Shown in pieces: positions 35,269 to 43,771 of a DNA stretch of 64,000 nucleotides. Numbering within the stretch: position 1 is the stretch's first letter; each line of letters starts with the position of its first letter. The stretch is from Dorea phocaeensis (GTDB lineage: Bacteria; Bacillota; Clostridia; Lachnospirales; Lachnospiraceae), in contig NZ_OEPZ01000005.1 in NCBI RefSeq assembly GCF_900240315.1, forward strand, positions 114,358 through 178,357, read 5' to 3'. The notes beneath the pieces were generated by a model. That model was not told where the DNA came from. It worked only from the letters and a program-made list of their open reading frames with translations, and made no database searches. The position numbers and the translations under genes are program-made.

Positions 35269-35305
35269 TTCATTAAATTTGGATCAGAACAAAAGAAACT
35301 GAATT
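35269..35305 (+). promoter_or_regulatory. Predicted Cascade target site (PAM plus partial protospacer)
   Basis: TTC (35269-35271), the type I-C PAM, is followed by ATTAAATTTGGATCAGAAC (35272-35290). This matches the guide of the crRNA-like RNA at 16 of 19 positions; mismatches are at 6, 12 and 14. Positions 6 and 12 are the ones flipped out of the duplex in type I Cascade. Beyond position 19 the match is lost. A 34-base footprint would reach the -35 box at 35304. Confidence 0.75.
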
Positions 35306-35332
35306 GATTTTGGGCTAAAAGTATGATATATT
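35304..35332 (+). promoter_or_regulatory. Promoter of the DUF3990-DUF3791 pair and probably of the Cascade operon
   Basis: TTGATT (35304-35309), 17 bases, TATATT (35327-35332) with extended TGA before the -10 box. No other strong promoter or terminator is visible between here and cas5. Confidence 0.7.
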
Positions 35333-35399
35333 AAGAATAAATAAAGAATAACAATAAAAAAACAGAATAATCTGGTTGGCTATAGAGAGGAAGAAGAAA

Positions 35400-35867
35400 A
35401 TGATTTTATATCATGGGAGTAATGTCGTAGTAGAATATCCAGAAGTTCGAAAAGCGAAATATAATAAGGATTTTTATTTTGGGTTTTATGTGACTAAGTA
35501 TCCGGAGCAGGCGAGGCGTTGGGCGACACGTTATGGAAAAAAAGGCTTTATTAATAAATATGAATATGTACCAAATAAAAATTTAAATTGTCTTATATTT
35601 GAAGAAATGACCGAAGAGTGGTTAGATTTTGTTGTTGCCTGTCGTCGAGGGAAATCACATAAATATGATATCGTAGAGGGACCAATGGCAGATGACACGA
35701 TTTATAATTATATACAAAATTTTATAGATGGGAAAATATCAAGAGCTGCCTTTTGGGAGTTGGTAAAATTCAAATATCCTACACACCAAATTAGCTTTCA
35801 TACAATTTCAGCGCTTGATACATTGAAATTTATAGGAAGTGAGGTTGCGTATGGCCAGAAAAAATAA
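35400..35867 (+). CDS. DUF3990 protein, ADP-ribosyltransferase-fold toxin candidate
   Basis: The 155-residue protein begins MILYHGSNVVV and continues DFYFGFYVTKYPEQARRWA. These are the N-terminal YHG and 'D-F-G-x-GFY-T...A-x-x-W' blocks of DUF3990, which is grouped with ADP-ribosyltransferase folds. A glutamate-containing C-terminal region (KYPTHQISFHT) completes the domain. ATG 35400 follows GAGAGG. The following gene overlaps its end by 17 bases. Position in a cas locus, coupling to a small DUF3791-like gene and the guided promoter suggest a toxin held silent by Cascade (inference). The activity is untested. Confidence 0.75.
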   Translation: MILYHGSNVVVEYPEVRKAKYNKDFYFGFYVTKYPEQARRWATRYGKKGFINKYEYVPNKNLNCLIFEEMTEEWLDFVVACRRGKSHKYDIVEGPMADDTIYNYIQNFIDGKISRAAFWELVKFKYPTHQISFHTISALDTLKFIGSEVAYGQKK

Positions 35868-36291
35868 TAATGATTTGTTTTTTACATGTAGTTTGATTGA
35901 ATATATCGGCCGTAAGGTAAAAAGAACAAGGAGAGATGTTGTAGAGTCTCTAGGAAAAGAGCGGTTGATGCGTATTTATGAGTATGCAGACGTGTTCCAT
36001 TGTGAGCCGATAGAAAAAGTAGCAGACGAATTTATAGAAGAAAGTAAGGTGATGGTAGGAAACTTTGATAACGAGAAAGAATGTAAATATTTAGTGCCCG
36101 ATTATTGGAGTATAGGAGAGGTATATGAACGATTAATAGAGGATTCATATGCAGATAACGAAATTGTGAAAGGGATTTGGGAAGTGTATCATTCGTGGAT
36201 TGATAAGCATATTTCAGATTATAATACAGATTTTTATTATCAGCCCAGAGATTATATAGCGGCATGTTATGAGGAAGGAGTAATCTTGTGA
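35851..36291 (+). CDS. DUF3791-like protein coupled to DUF3990
   Basis: The 146-residue protein has an N-terminal helical part (SLIEYIGRKVKRTRRDVVE, then YADVFHCEPIEKVADEFIEE) resembling DUF3791, a family repeatedly found beside DUF3990. A C-terminal extension of about 75 residues (YWSIGEVYERLIEDSYADNE) follows. It starts inside the end of the DUF3990 gene behind AAGTGAGG and ends 25 bases before cas5. It may be an antitoxin, a co-toxin or a targeting subunit; nothing in the sequence decides this. Confidence 0.65.
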   Translation: MARKNNNDLFFTCSLIEYIGRKVKRTRRDVVESLGKERLMRIYEYADVFHCEPIEKVADEFIEESKVMVGNFDNEKECKYLVPDYWSIGEVYERLIEDSYADNEIVKGIWEVYHSWIDKHISDYNTDFYYQPRDYIAACYEEGVIL

Positions 36292-36316
36292 TGAAAAGGA
36301 AAGGAGAGTTGAGCTT

Positions 36317-36979
36317 ATGGGAATGGGAGTAAAAGTAAAAGTTTGGGGAGATTATGCATTATTTTCTCGTCCTGAATTAAAGGTAGAAAGATACTCTTAT
36401 GATGTGATGACGCCATCTGCTGCAAGAGGAATCTTGGAAGCGATTTACTGGCATCCGGGTATGAAATGGGTAATTGATAAAATCTATGTGAAGAATCCTA
36501 TCAGTTTTACCAGTGTTCGAAGAAATGAAGTCAAGAGCAAGATTTCTGCGAACAATGTTTTATCGGTATATAACGGAGCGAGAAAACCTCTTTACATCAA
36601 TAGCAAAGAAGAGATTGTTCAGAGGGCATCTATAATTCTGGCAAATGTGGAGTATGTGATAGAAGCACATTTTGAAATGACAGAAAAAGCGAATGAGACA
36701 GATAATCCGGGGAAATTTAAAGATATTATAATGAGGCGACTGCGCAGGGGAGAATGTTATCACATGCCATATTTTGGATGTAGGGAATTCCCTGCGCATT
36801 TTGCATTATGTGAAGAGGAAGAAATTCAAACAGCGTTTGATGATGTGGCGGAAAAAGATTTGGGATTGATGCTATTTGACATGGATTATACAGATAAAGA
36901 AAAAATTGAGCCGCTGTTTTTTCGGGCAATTATGAAGCGGGGAGTGATTGATCTTAGAAATTGTGAGGTGATACGATGA
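36317..36979 (+). CDS. cas5c: Type I-C Cas5 (crRNA-processing subunit of Cascade)
   Basis: The 220-residue protein has the type I-C Cas5 start (GVKVKVWGDYALFSRPELKV) and the block CYHMPYFGCREF. In type I-C there is no Cas6, and Cas5 itself cuts the repeat RNA, leaving an 11-base 5' handle. It starts at ATG 36317 after AAAGGAGAG and overlaps cas8 by four bases. Confidence 0.95.
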   Translation: MGMGVKVKVWGDYALFSRPELKVERYSYDVMTPSAARGILEAIYWHPGMKWVIDKIYVKNPISFTSVRRNEVKSKISANNVLSVYNGARKPLYINSKEEIVQRASIILANVEYVIEAHFEMTEKANETDNPGKFKDIIMRRLRRGECYHMPYFGCREFPAHFALCEEEEIQTAFDDVAEKDLGLMLFDMDYTDKEKIEPLFFRAIMKRGVIDLRNCEVIR

Positions 36980-38730
36980 TTTTGCCGGCACTTGTGAAAC
37001 ATTATGAAAATTTGGCGGAGAAAGAAATGGTATCAAAACCTGGCTGGTGTAGTGCGAAAGTTTCCTATCAGATTGAACTATCCAGTGCAGGTGAGGTAAA
37101 GGGAATTATCAGTTTGAAAAGAGAAGAAGAACGAGGAAAGAAAACGGTATTGACGCATCAGATATTGCCAGTGCCAGAGATGGTAACAAGGTCCTCAGGA
37201 GTTTCAGCTAATTTTTTGTGTGACAATGCGAAATATCTTCTTGGAATGAGCCGGGAAAATGATGCAAAGAATAAAAAAAGAGCAGAAGAATGCTTCCAAG
37301 CAGCAAAGGGAAAGCATCTTTCCTTGTTGGAAGGGGCAAAAGGAAAGATGGCGAAGGCTATTTGCTTGTTTTTTGAAAAATGGGATCCGGTAAGTGCAAT
37401 GGAATGTCCGGAAATCAGAGAAAACTGGGAAGAAATTACAGATGGTGGAAATCTGATTTTTGGTATGGAAGGGGGGTATGCGCAGGATGATATAGAAATT
37501 AAAGAATTGTGGAACAACCGAAAACAGGAAGAGAATGAAGATATAGAAGGTGTTTGTCTGGTGACAGGACAACGGTCAGAAATTGCAAGAATTCATAGAG
37601 GGATAAAAGGTGTGCGGGGGGCGCAGTCGAGTGGCGCAGCTTTAGTTTCCTTTAATGCTTCTTCATTTGAGTCTTATGGGAAAGAACAAAGCTACAATGC
37701 GCCGGTAGGGAAATATGCAGAGTATGCCTATACTACGGCACTCAATTTTTTGCTATCAGATAGAGAGCATTCTCTTCAAATTGGAGATACGATGGTTGTG
37801 TTCTGGGCAGAAAGCGGTGAAAAGAATTATCAGGATGCGTTTATGGAGTGTATGGATCCACCAACAGATAATCAAGAAGAGTTGAAATATTTGTTTAAAA
37901 AAGTACAAAGTGGAGAGAGGATAGAAATTTTTGGAAATGAATTAAACCCAGAACAGAAATTTTATGTATTGGGATTATCGCCGAATGCAGCTAGATTATC
38001 TGTGAGATTTTTTTATGAAAATTCATTTGGGAAGATTCTAAATAATATTTCAGAGCATTATAGAAGGATGTCGCTCGTAAAACCCAATTGGGAGACGAAA
38101 GAATATTTGAATGTGAAGGAGATGCTGTTTGAAACGGTAAATAAGAAGGCGAAAGATAAGAAACCGGTATCCAATATGGCAGCAATGACATTTCGTGCTA
38201 TTTTGTCAGGAGAGAGGTATCCAGCAAGATTATATTCCGATATTATGATTCGAATTCGAGCAGAGCAGGAAGAAGGAAAACTTAGCTGGAGAAAGATAGC
38301 CATTTTGAAAACATATCTGATACGAAATTGTAATTGGACGGAAGGAGAGAATTATATGGGATTAAATGAGGAGAGCAATGATACTGCATATGTACTTGGA
38401 AGATTGTTTGCTATATTAGAGGGGATACAAGCAGAGGCAAATCCGGGAATACAGGCAACAATTCGTGATCGTTATTATAATTCGGCATGCGCAACGCCGG
38501 CAGCAATTTTTCCTGTTTTAATCAGATTAAAAAATAGTCATATGAAAAAGTTAGGACGGGAAAAAGAGAGTGCAAAAAATTATTACGAAAAACTTTTTTC
38601 GGATATTATGTGGAAAATAGATGGGGAGGAAGGATTCCCAAAACGATTATCCTTAGAAGAGCAAGGGAAGTTTGCAATTGGCTATTATCATCAAAGACAG
38701 AAAAAATATGAAAAAAAGGAGGAAAAATAA
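36976..38730 (+). CDS. cas8c: Type I-C Cas8 (Csd1), large Cascade subunit
   Basis: The 584-residue protein has the usual Csd1 length and blocks (VTGQRSEIARIHRGIKGVRG, and LGLSPNAARLSVRFF). It reads the TTC PAM and recruits Cas3. It is joined to cas5 by an ATGA overlap and to cas7 without a gap. Confidence 0.95.
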   Translation: MILPALVKHYENLAEKEMVSKPGWCSAKVSYQIELSSAGEVKGIISLKREEERGKKTVLTHQILPVPEMVTRSSGVSANFLCDNAKYLLGMSRENDAKNKKRAEECFQAAKGKHLSLLEGAKGKMAKAICLFFEKWDPVSAMECPEIRENWEEITDGGNLIFGMEGGYAQDDIEIKELWNNRKQEENEDIEGVCLVTGQRSEIARIHRGIKGVRGAQSSGAALVSFNASSFESYGKEQSYNAPVGKYAEYAYTTALNFLLSDREHSLQIGDTMVVFWAESGEKNYQDAFMECMDPPTDNQEELKYLFKKVQSGERIEIFGNELNPEQKFYVLGLSPNAARLSVRFFYENSFGKILNNISEHYRRMSLVKPNWETKEYLNVKEMLFETVNKKAKDKKPVSNMAAMTFRAILSGERYPARLYSDIMIRIRAEQEEGKLSWRKIAILKTYLIRNCNWTEGENYMGLNEESNDTAYVLGRLFAILEGIQAEANPGIQATIRDRYYNSACATPAAIFPVLIRLKNSHMKKLGREKESAKNYYEKLFSDIMWKIDGEEGFPKRLSLEEQGKFAIGYYHQRQKKYEKKEEK

Positions 38731-39642
38731 ATGAGTGAAGTGATTAAAAACAGGTATGAATTTGTAGTTTTGTTTGATGTGGAAAATGGTAATCCCAATG
38801 GGGATCCGGATGCAGGGAATATGCCGAGAATTGATCCGGAGAGTGGACTTGGTCTGGTGACTGATGTGTGTTTAAAAAGAAAAATTCGAAATTATATAGA
38901 AACTGTAAAAGAAGATGAAAAGGGATATAAAATTTATATAAAAGATGGTGTTCCGTTGAATAAAAGTGATCGTGAAGCGTGTGAAAGCTTGGGGATTAGT
39001 GATACCGATGAGAAAAAGGTGACGGAGTCTTTAAAGAAATTAAAGAAAAATGATGAAGAGGCCGATGTTAAGATCAGAGACTATATGTGCCGGAATTTTT
39101 ATGATATAAGAACGTTTGGTGCAGTTATGACAACATTTGTAAAAGCAGCTTTAAATTGTGGGCAGGTTAGAGGTCCGGTACAGATTGGATTTGCAAGAAG
39201 TGTAGATCCAATTGTATCCCAGGAAGTTACTATTACGAGAGTAGCGATTACAACCGAGAAAGATGCCGAGAACAAAAGTACAGAGATGGGGAGAAAGAGT
39301 GTTGTTCCTTATGGATTGTATCGGGTAGAGGGATATGTATCTGCCAATTCGGCAAGAAAAGTGACTGGATTTACGGAGAGGGATCTTGAGTTATTGTGGG
39401 AGGCAATTATTAATATGTTTGAGCACGATCATTCAGCTGCTCGTGGTAATATGGCAGTTCGTGAGCTGATAGTATTTAAACATAGTAAAGAACTGGGGGA
39501 TTGTCCAGCGTATAAGCTGTTTGATTCAGTTGAAGTAAAGAAGAAAGATCAAGTAGAATATCCGAGGAGTTTTCGAGATTATATTGTTGAAGTGTATGAG
39601 GAAAATATCCCTGAATCAGTAGAAGTAAAAAGGATGATTTGA
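38731..39642 (+). CDS. cas7c: Type I-C Cas7 (Csd2), Cascade backbone
   Basis: The 303-residue protein shows the Cas7 signature NGNPNGDPDAGNMPRIDP and the glycine-rich loop region RGPVQIGFARSVDP. Copies of it coat the crRNA guide; the kinked base at every sixth position is the basis for the mismatch tolerance noted for the crRNA-like guide. Confidence 0.96.
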   Translation: MSEVIKNRYEFVVLFDVENGNPNGDPDAGNMPRIDPESGLGLVTDVCLKRKIRNYIETVKEDEKGYKIYIKDGVPLNKSDREACESLGISDTDEKKVTESLKKLKKNDEEADVKIRDYMCRNFYDIRTFGAVMTTFVKAALNCGQVRGPVQIGFARSVDPIVSQEVTITRVAITTEKDAENKSTEMGRKSVVPYGLYRVEGYVSANSARKVTGFTERDLELLWEAIINMFEHDHSAARGNMAVRELIVFKHSKELGDCPAYKLFDSVEVKKKDQVEYPRSFRDYIVEVYEENIPESVEVKRMI

Positions 39643-40307
39643 TGGAATATACAGAAGATGATTATTTGATGTTGTCAGGTATTCAACATTTTAAATTTTG
39701 CAGAAGACAGTGGGCATTAATTCATATCGAGCAGCAGTGGGCAGAAAATATACATACAGTTGTAGGTGAATTGATGCATAAAAAAGCACATGATCCATAT
39801 CTCACGGAAAAAAGAAAAGATTTACTTGTGGCAAGGTCTCTTCCTGTTGCTTCAAAAGCAATGGGGGTAAGTGGAGAGTGTGACGTTGTTGAATTTCGTA
39901 GGTGTGAAGATGGAATAAAACTGCATGGACATAGAGGTACATTTTTGGTTTATCCAATTGAGTACAAAAAAGGAAAACCCAAGGTTACAGAAGAGGATAA
40001 GCTTCAGCTTGTGGCGCAGGCTTTGTGTCTTGAGGAAATGTTTTCTACAAATATTTCAGAAGGAGCATTGTTTTATGGAGAAACAAGAAGACGTGAAGTG
40101 GTTATAATTACGGAAGAGTTGAGGCAGGAAGTCATAAAGATGTTTCAGGAAATGCATCAGTATTTTGATAGGAAATATACGCCAAAAGTAAAATATAATA
40201 AAGCGTGTAATTCTTGTTCGTTGAAGGATATTTGTCTCCCAAAACTTGAGAAATCAAACTCGGTGGAAAAATATATTACCCAGATGCTGAAGGGGGAAGA
40301 AAAATGA
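39642..40307 (+). CDS. cas4: CRISPR adaptation nuclease Cas4
   Basis: The 221-residue protein has a RecB-like nuclease fold with iron-sulfur Cys at FCRRQW and at the C-terminal CNSCSLKDICLPK. Catalytic acidic residues are in GECDVVEFR and YPIEYKKGKPK. Cas4 trims prespacers so that inserted spacers have the right PAM. Its ATG shares one base with the cas7 stop codon. Confidence 0.93.
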   Translation: MEYTEDDYLMLSGIQHFKFCRRQWALIHIEQQWAENIHTVVGELMHKKAHDPYLTEKRKDLLVARSLPVASKAMGVSGECDVVEFRRCEDGIKLHGHRGTFLVYPIEYKKGKPKVTEEDKLQLVAQALCLEEMFSTNISEGALFYGETRRREVVIITEELRQEVIKMFQEMHQYFDRKYTPKVKYNKACNSCSLKDICLPKLEKSNSVEKYITQMLKGEEK

Positions 40308-41335
40308 AAAAATTGTTGAATACATTATATGTGACTTCTGAGAACAGCTATTTGGCATTAGATGGAGAAAATGTTGTGATTCTTGAAGATACAGTTGAAA
40401 TTGGACGGTTGCCTTTACATAATTTGGAAGGGATAATTTCGTTTGGCTATAGAGGGACGAGTCCAGCGCTTATGGGAGCATGTGCAGACCGAAATATTTC
40501 TCTTTGTTATATGACGCCGCAAGGAAAGTTTTTAGCAAGAATAACGGGTAAAATAAAAGGAAATGTTATATTGCGTGAACAGCAATATTCTAGTGCGAAA
40601 AACAAAGAACAAAGTTTAGTGATAGCAAAAAATTGTATTTTAGGGAAAGTGCACAATGCAAGATGGGTATTGGAACGAGCGATTCGAGATCATAGTCTTC
40701 AGATTGATGTGGGACAAGTAAAAAAAGCATCAGAATATTTAAAGAATTCTTTGAGTTATATTCAAGATAGTCAATCGAAAGATCAGTTAAGAGGATATGA
40801 AGGTGAAGCTGCAAGCGTTTATTTTGGAGTATTCGATCAGTTGATATTACAACAGAAAAAAGAGTTTAATTTTCAGGGGAGAAACAAGAGACCACCACTG
40901 GATAACGTCAATGCATTATTATCTTTTGTATATACTTTATTAACAAATCAAATCATATCGGCGCTTGAATGTGTAGGGTTGGATCCTTATATTGGCTATC
41001 TTCATACAGAGCGGCCGGGGAGAGCATCTTTAGCGTTAGATTTAATAGAGGAATTAAGAGCGGTATTGGCAGATCGTTTTGTATTGTCTTTGATTAATAG
41101 AAGGATAATCACAGGAAAGAATTTTGTGACAAAAGAAAATGGTGCAGTGCTGATGGATGATGAATTAAGAAAAAGGCTGTTAACGGAATGGCAAAATAAA
41201 AAGAAGGAGACACTGACTCATCCATATCTTAAAGAAAAGATTGAATGGGGAATGGTTCCGTATGTGCAAGCCATGCTGTTAGCACGGTATTTAAGAGGAG
41301 ATTTAGATGGTTATCCTGTATTTCTCTGGAAGTGA
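40304..41335 (+). CDS. cas1: CRISPR integrase Cas1 (type I-C)
   Basis: The 343-residue protein has the Cas1 active-site blocks: RGYEGEAASVYFG (Glu), YIGYLHTERPGRASLALDLIEE (His and Asp). It overlaps cas4 by four bases and inserts spacers with Cas2. Confidence 0.96.
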   Translation: MKKLLNTLYVTSENSYLALDGENVVILEDTVEIGRLPLHNLEGIISFGYRGTSPALMGACADRNISLCYMTPQGKFLARITGKIKGNVILREQQYSSAKNKEQSLVIAKNCILGKVHNARWVLERAIRDHSLQIDVGQVKKASEYLKNSLSYIQDSQSKDQLRGYEGEAASVYFGVFDQLILQQKKEFNFQGRNKRPPLDNVNALLSFVYTLLTNQIISALECVGLDPYIGYLHTERPGRASLALDLIEELRAVLADRFVLSLINRRIITGKNFVTKENGAVLMDDELRKRLLTEWQNKKKETLTHPYLKEKIEWGMVPYVQAMLLARYLRGDLDGYPVFLWK

Positions 41336-41346
41336 GGCGGAAGGGA

Positions 41347-41637
41347 ATGTTAGTGCTGATTACATATGATGTAAATACAGAAACTGCAGCTGGAAAAAGA
41401 AGATTGCGCCAAGTTGCAAAACAATGTGTAAATTACGGGAGAAGGGTGCAAAATTCAGTGTTTGAATGTATTTTAGACAATGCTCAATGTGTTATGCTTA
41501 AAGCAAAGCTGACAGATATTATCGATGAAGAAGTTGATAGTTTGAGGTTCTATTACTTGGGAAATAAATATAAAACAAAAGTAGAACATGTTGGTATAGA
41601 TCGAGGTATTGCAGCTGATGAGATTCTTATTATGTAA
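41347..41637 (+). CDS. cas2: CRISPR adaptation protein Cas2
   Basis: The 96-residue protein begins MLVLITYDVNTETAAGKRR, the standard Cas2 start with its conserved Asp, and ends EILIM. ATG 41347 follows GGCGGAAGGGA. The array leader begins right after it. Confidence 0.95.
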   Translation: MLVLITYDVNTETAAGKRRLRQVAKQCVNYGRRVQNSVFECILDNAQCVMLKAKLTDIIDEEVDSLRFYYLGNKYKTKVEHVGIDRGIAADEILIM

Positions 41638-41805
41638 TGGAGGTGCGAATGGCAAGCATACATAAAAATATCGAGAGATTCGCACCCAAAATAATGTACA
41701 AAAATTTTTTTACTGTATACTGCTGTAATGAATAAATGGTGAAGAGTAAAGATAAAATTAGTAATCTTAGATAAAAGAAGAGTATAAAATTTAGGCAAAA
41801 TTGAA
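41638..41805 (+). promoter_or_regulatory. CRISPR leader
   Basis: A 168-base AT-rich segment lies between cas2 and the first repeat, on the side with perfect repeats, as expected for the leader that carries the array promoter and the insertion point. Confidence 0.8.
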
Positions 41806-42957
41806 GTCGCTCCCCTCGTGGGAGCGTGGATTGAAATAAACATTAAAACTTGCTTTTGATCTGTTAAAATTGTCGCTCCCCTCGTGGGAGCGTGGATTGA
41901 AATACAGAGGGAATCAATTTTATCGCAGTTAAGGGAACGTCGCTCCCCTCGTGGGAGCGTGGATTGAAATACATTAACAATATCATATTCCCAAGCGTTC
42001 GTGGTCGCTCCCCTCGTGGGAGCGTGGATTGAAATCGTACCCTGCATATCCTACACCAACTGGGTTGCCGTCGCTCCCCTCGTGGGAGCGTGGATTGAAA
42101 TAAACCAAATTTTAAAACTATCGTCATATTGTTTGTCGCTCCCCTCGTGGGAGCGTGGATTGAAATTCCGCTCAAATCAGAAACAACATATCCTCTAATG
42201 TCGCTCCCCTCGTGGGAGCGTGGATTGAAATAAATTGAGCAAAGGAAAACAAACAGTGTTGGCGCGTCGCTCCCCTCGTGGGAGCGTGGATTGAAATAGA
42301 TTGTTAAGAATGATAAGAGATACAAGGATGAGTCGCTCCCCTCGTGGGAGCGTGGATTGAAATCAATATTCCGGGGTGTAAAAATGTACCGGGTTGCGTC
42401 GCTCCCCTCGTGGGAGCGTGGATTGAAATTAAAATAACAGTATCTCTATTTCATAGAACACTTGTCGCTCCCCTCGTGGGAGCGTGGATTGAAATCACAA
42501 TCCGTAGTCTGCCGCTACCACAGAGGACCGTCGCTCCCCTCGTGGGAGCGTGGATTGAAATGATTATTGCCGATCGGCTCGGAACACTGGTGTGGGTCGC
42601 TCCCCTCGTGGGAGCGTGGATTGAAATTGCTCTCTAATTGCCTTCTGAATAATCTGCCTTGGTCGCTCCCCTCGTGGGAGCGTGGATTGAAATTCTTGTA
42701 TCATCACCATGCCATGCTTGATACGTTGTCGCTCCCCTCGTGGGAGCGTGGATTGAAATAATGACAATAAAGACTGTCAGCCTCTTGGCAGCGTCGCTCC
42801 CCTCGTGGGAGCGTGGATTGAAATATCGGAAGTTTTATGCCAGGAAGATTAAATCTTGTCGCCCCCCTCGCGGGAATGTGGATTGAAACATTCTGTTTTT
42901 GCAGAAAGAGAAGAAAAAGGAGTAAGTCGCTCCCCTCGTGGGAGCGTGGAGTGGAAT
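41806..42957 (+). CRISPR. Type I-C CRISPR array, 18 repeats and 17 spacers
   Basis: The 32-base repeat starts GTCGCTCCCC and ends GGATTGAAAT, with a 7-base stem (CGCTCCC/GGGAGCG). The first 16 copies are identical (starting at 41806, 41872, 41939, 42004, 42070, 42135, 42200, 42266, 42332, 42398, 42464, 42530, 42596, 42662, 42728, 42793). The last two (42858 and 42926) carry several changes, the usual decay at the leader-distal end. Spacers 1-16 are 33-35 bases and spacer 17 is 36. All spacers differ. By eye I find no match of a spacer to the rest of the window. Confidence 0.98.
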
Positions 42958-43069
42958 GCTAACTTTCTTTTCGTCCATCTTCTCGCCTCAGTCATGTCCT
43001 TCGAGGTAGATGAGCAAAAAATATTAATAACAGTAGAGGATAAATATATAGTTGTCTAGCTTTTTTTTG

Positions 43070-43098
43070 TTTGCGTATAGGTTGGCAGGTGTTATAAT
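43070..43098 (+). promoter_or_regulatory. Promoter of the PH-domain gene
   Basis: TTGCGT (about 43071-43076), 16 bases, TATAAT (43093-43098). The rest of the 247-base gap after the array holds no gene. Confidence 0.5.
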
Positions 43099-43204
43099 AT
43101 AGTCATGGTGAGAAAAAGAGGCATTAGTCGTAACAGATATTAGGAAAGTAACTAATAATATGATTTGTTTATAGCTATAAAGCAGAAGAGAGGAAGGGAA
43201 AACT

Positions 43205-43579
43205 ATGATTGATTTTACAAACAGCGCTTATGTGAAAATGAAACCAGTAAATCCAAGTGCAGTCATCGGAGATATTCAGCCGCTTCTTATTAATGGAGAA
43301 GAGATCATTGGTGCGTACAAAGCGATGCGAGATTATTGCGTGTTTACAAACAAACGAGTGATTGCGGTCAATGTTCAGGGAATGACAGGAAAGAAGAAAG
43401 ACTTCACATCACTTCCCTACTCAAAGGTAAGTGCATATTCAATAGAAACTGCCGGCGTATTTGATCTGGACAGTGAATTGGAAATGTATTTCAGCGGACT
43501 TGGGAAGGTGAAGTTTGAATTTTCGGGACAAAGTAACATTGTACAGATTGGACAGGTTATCAGTTCTTATATTCTATAA
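43205..43579 (+). CDS. Bacterial PH-domain protein
   Basis: The 124-residue protein is one bacterial pleckstrin-homology-like domain: a beta-barrel pattern with AMRDYCVFTNKRVIAVNVQG and the C-terminal helix IVQIGQVISSYIL. Such proteins are common in Firmicutes and probably bind membranes or partner proteins. No membrane helix is present. A terminator follows about 85 bases later. Confidence 0.85.
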   Translation: MIDFTNSAYVKMKPVNPSAVIGDIQPLLINGEEIIGAYKAMRDYCVFTNKRVIAVNVQGMTGKKKDFTSLPYSKVSAYSIETAGVFDLDSELEMYFSGLGKVKFEFSGQSNIVQIGQVISSYIL

Positions 43580-43663
43580 TTCCATGATCTATTTTCTGGC
43601 GGTCGGAAGATAAAAGTAGATGTGAAAAATAGAATTAAAAAATAGTGAATTGGTTAAGACAGA

Positions 43664-43697
43664 GAAGACATCCATGTTAAAGTGGATGTCTTTTTTG
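43664..43697 (+). terminator. Terminator after the PH-domain gene
   Basis: AGAAGACATCCA pairs with TGGATGTCTT around a short loop and is followed by TTTTT. Confidence 0.85.
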
Positions 43698-43771
43698 CAT
43701 GAATTTGTTATAATAAAAATAGTATGAATAGAAATCAAAAAAGAATGAGTAGAAGGTTATTTGGAGGAAGA

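Noticed and set aside
41806..42957. Open frames on both strands across the CRISPR array with repeated peptide units
   Set aside because: They are translations of the 32-base repeat and have no ribosome sites.
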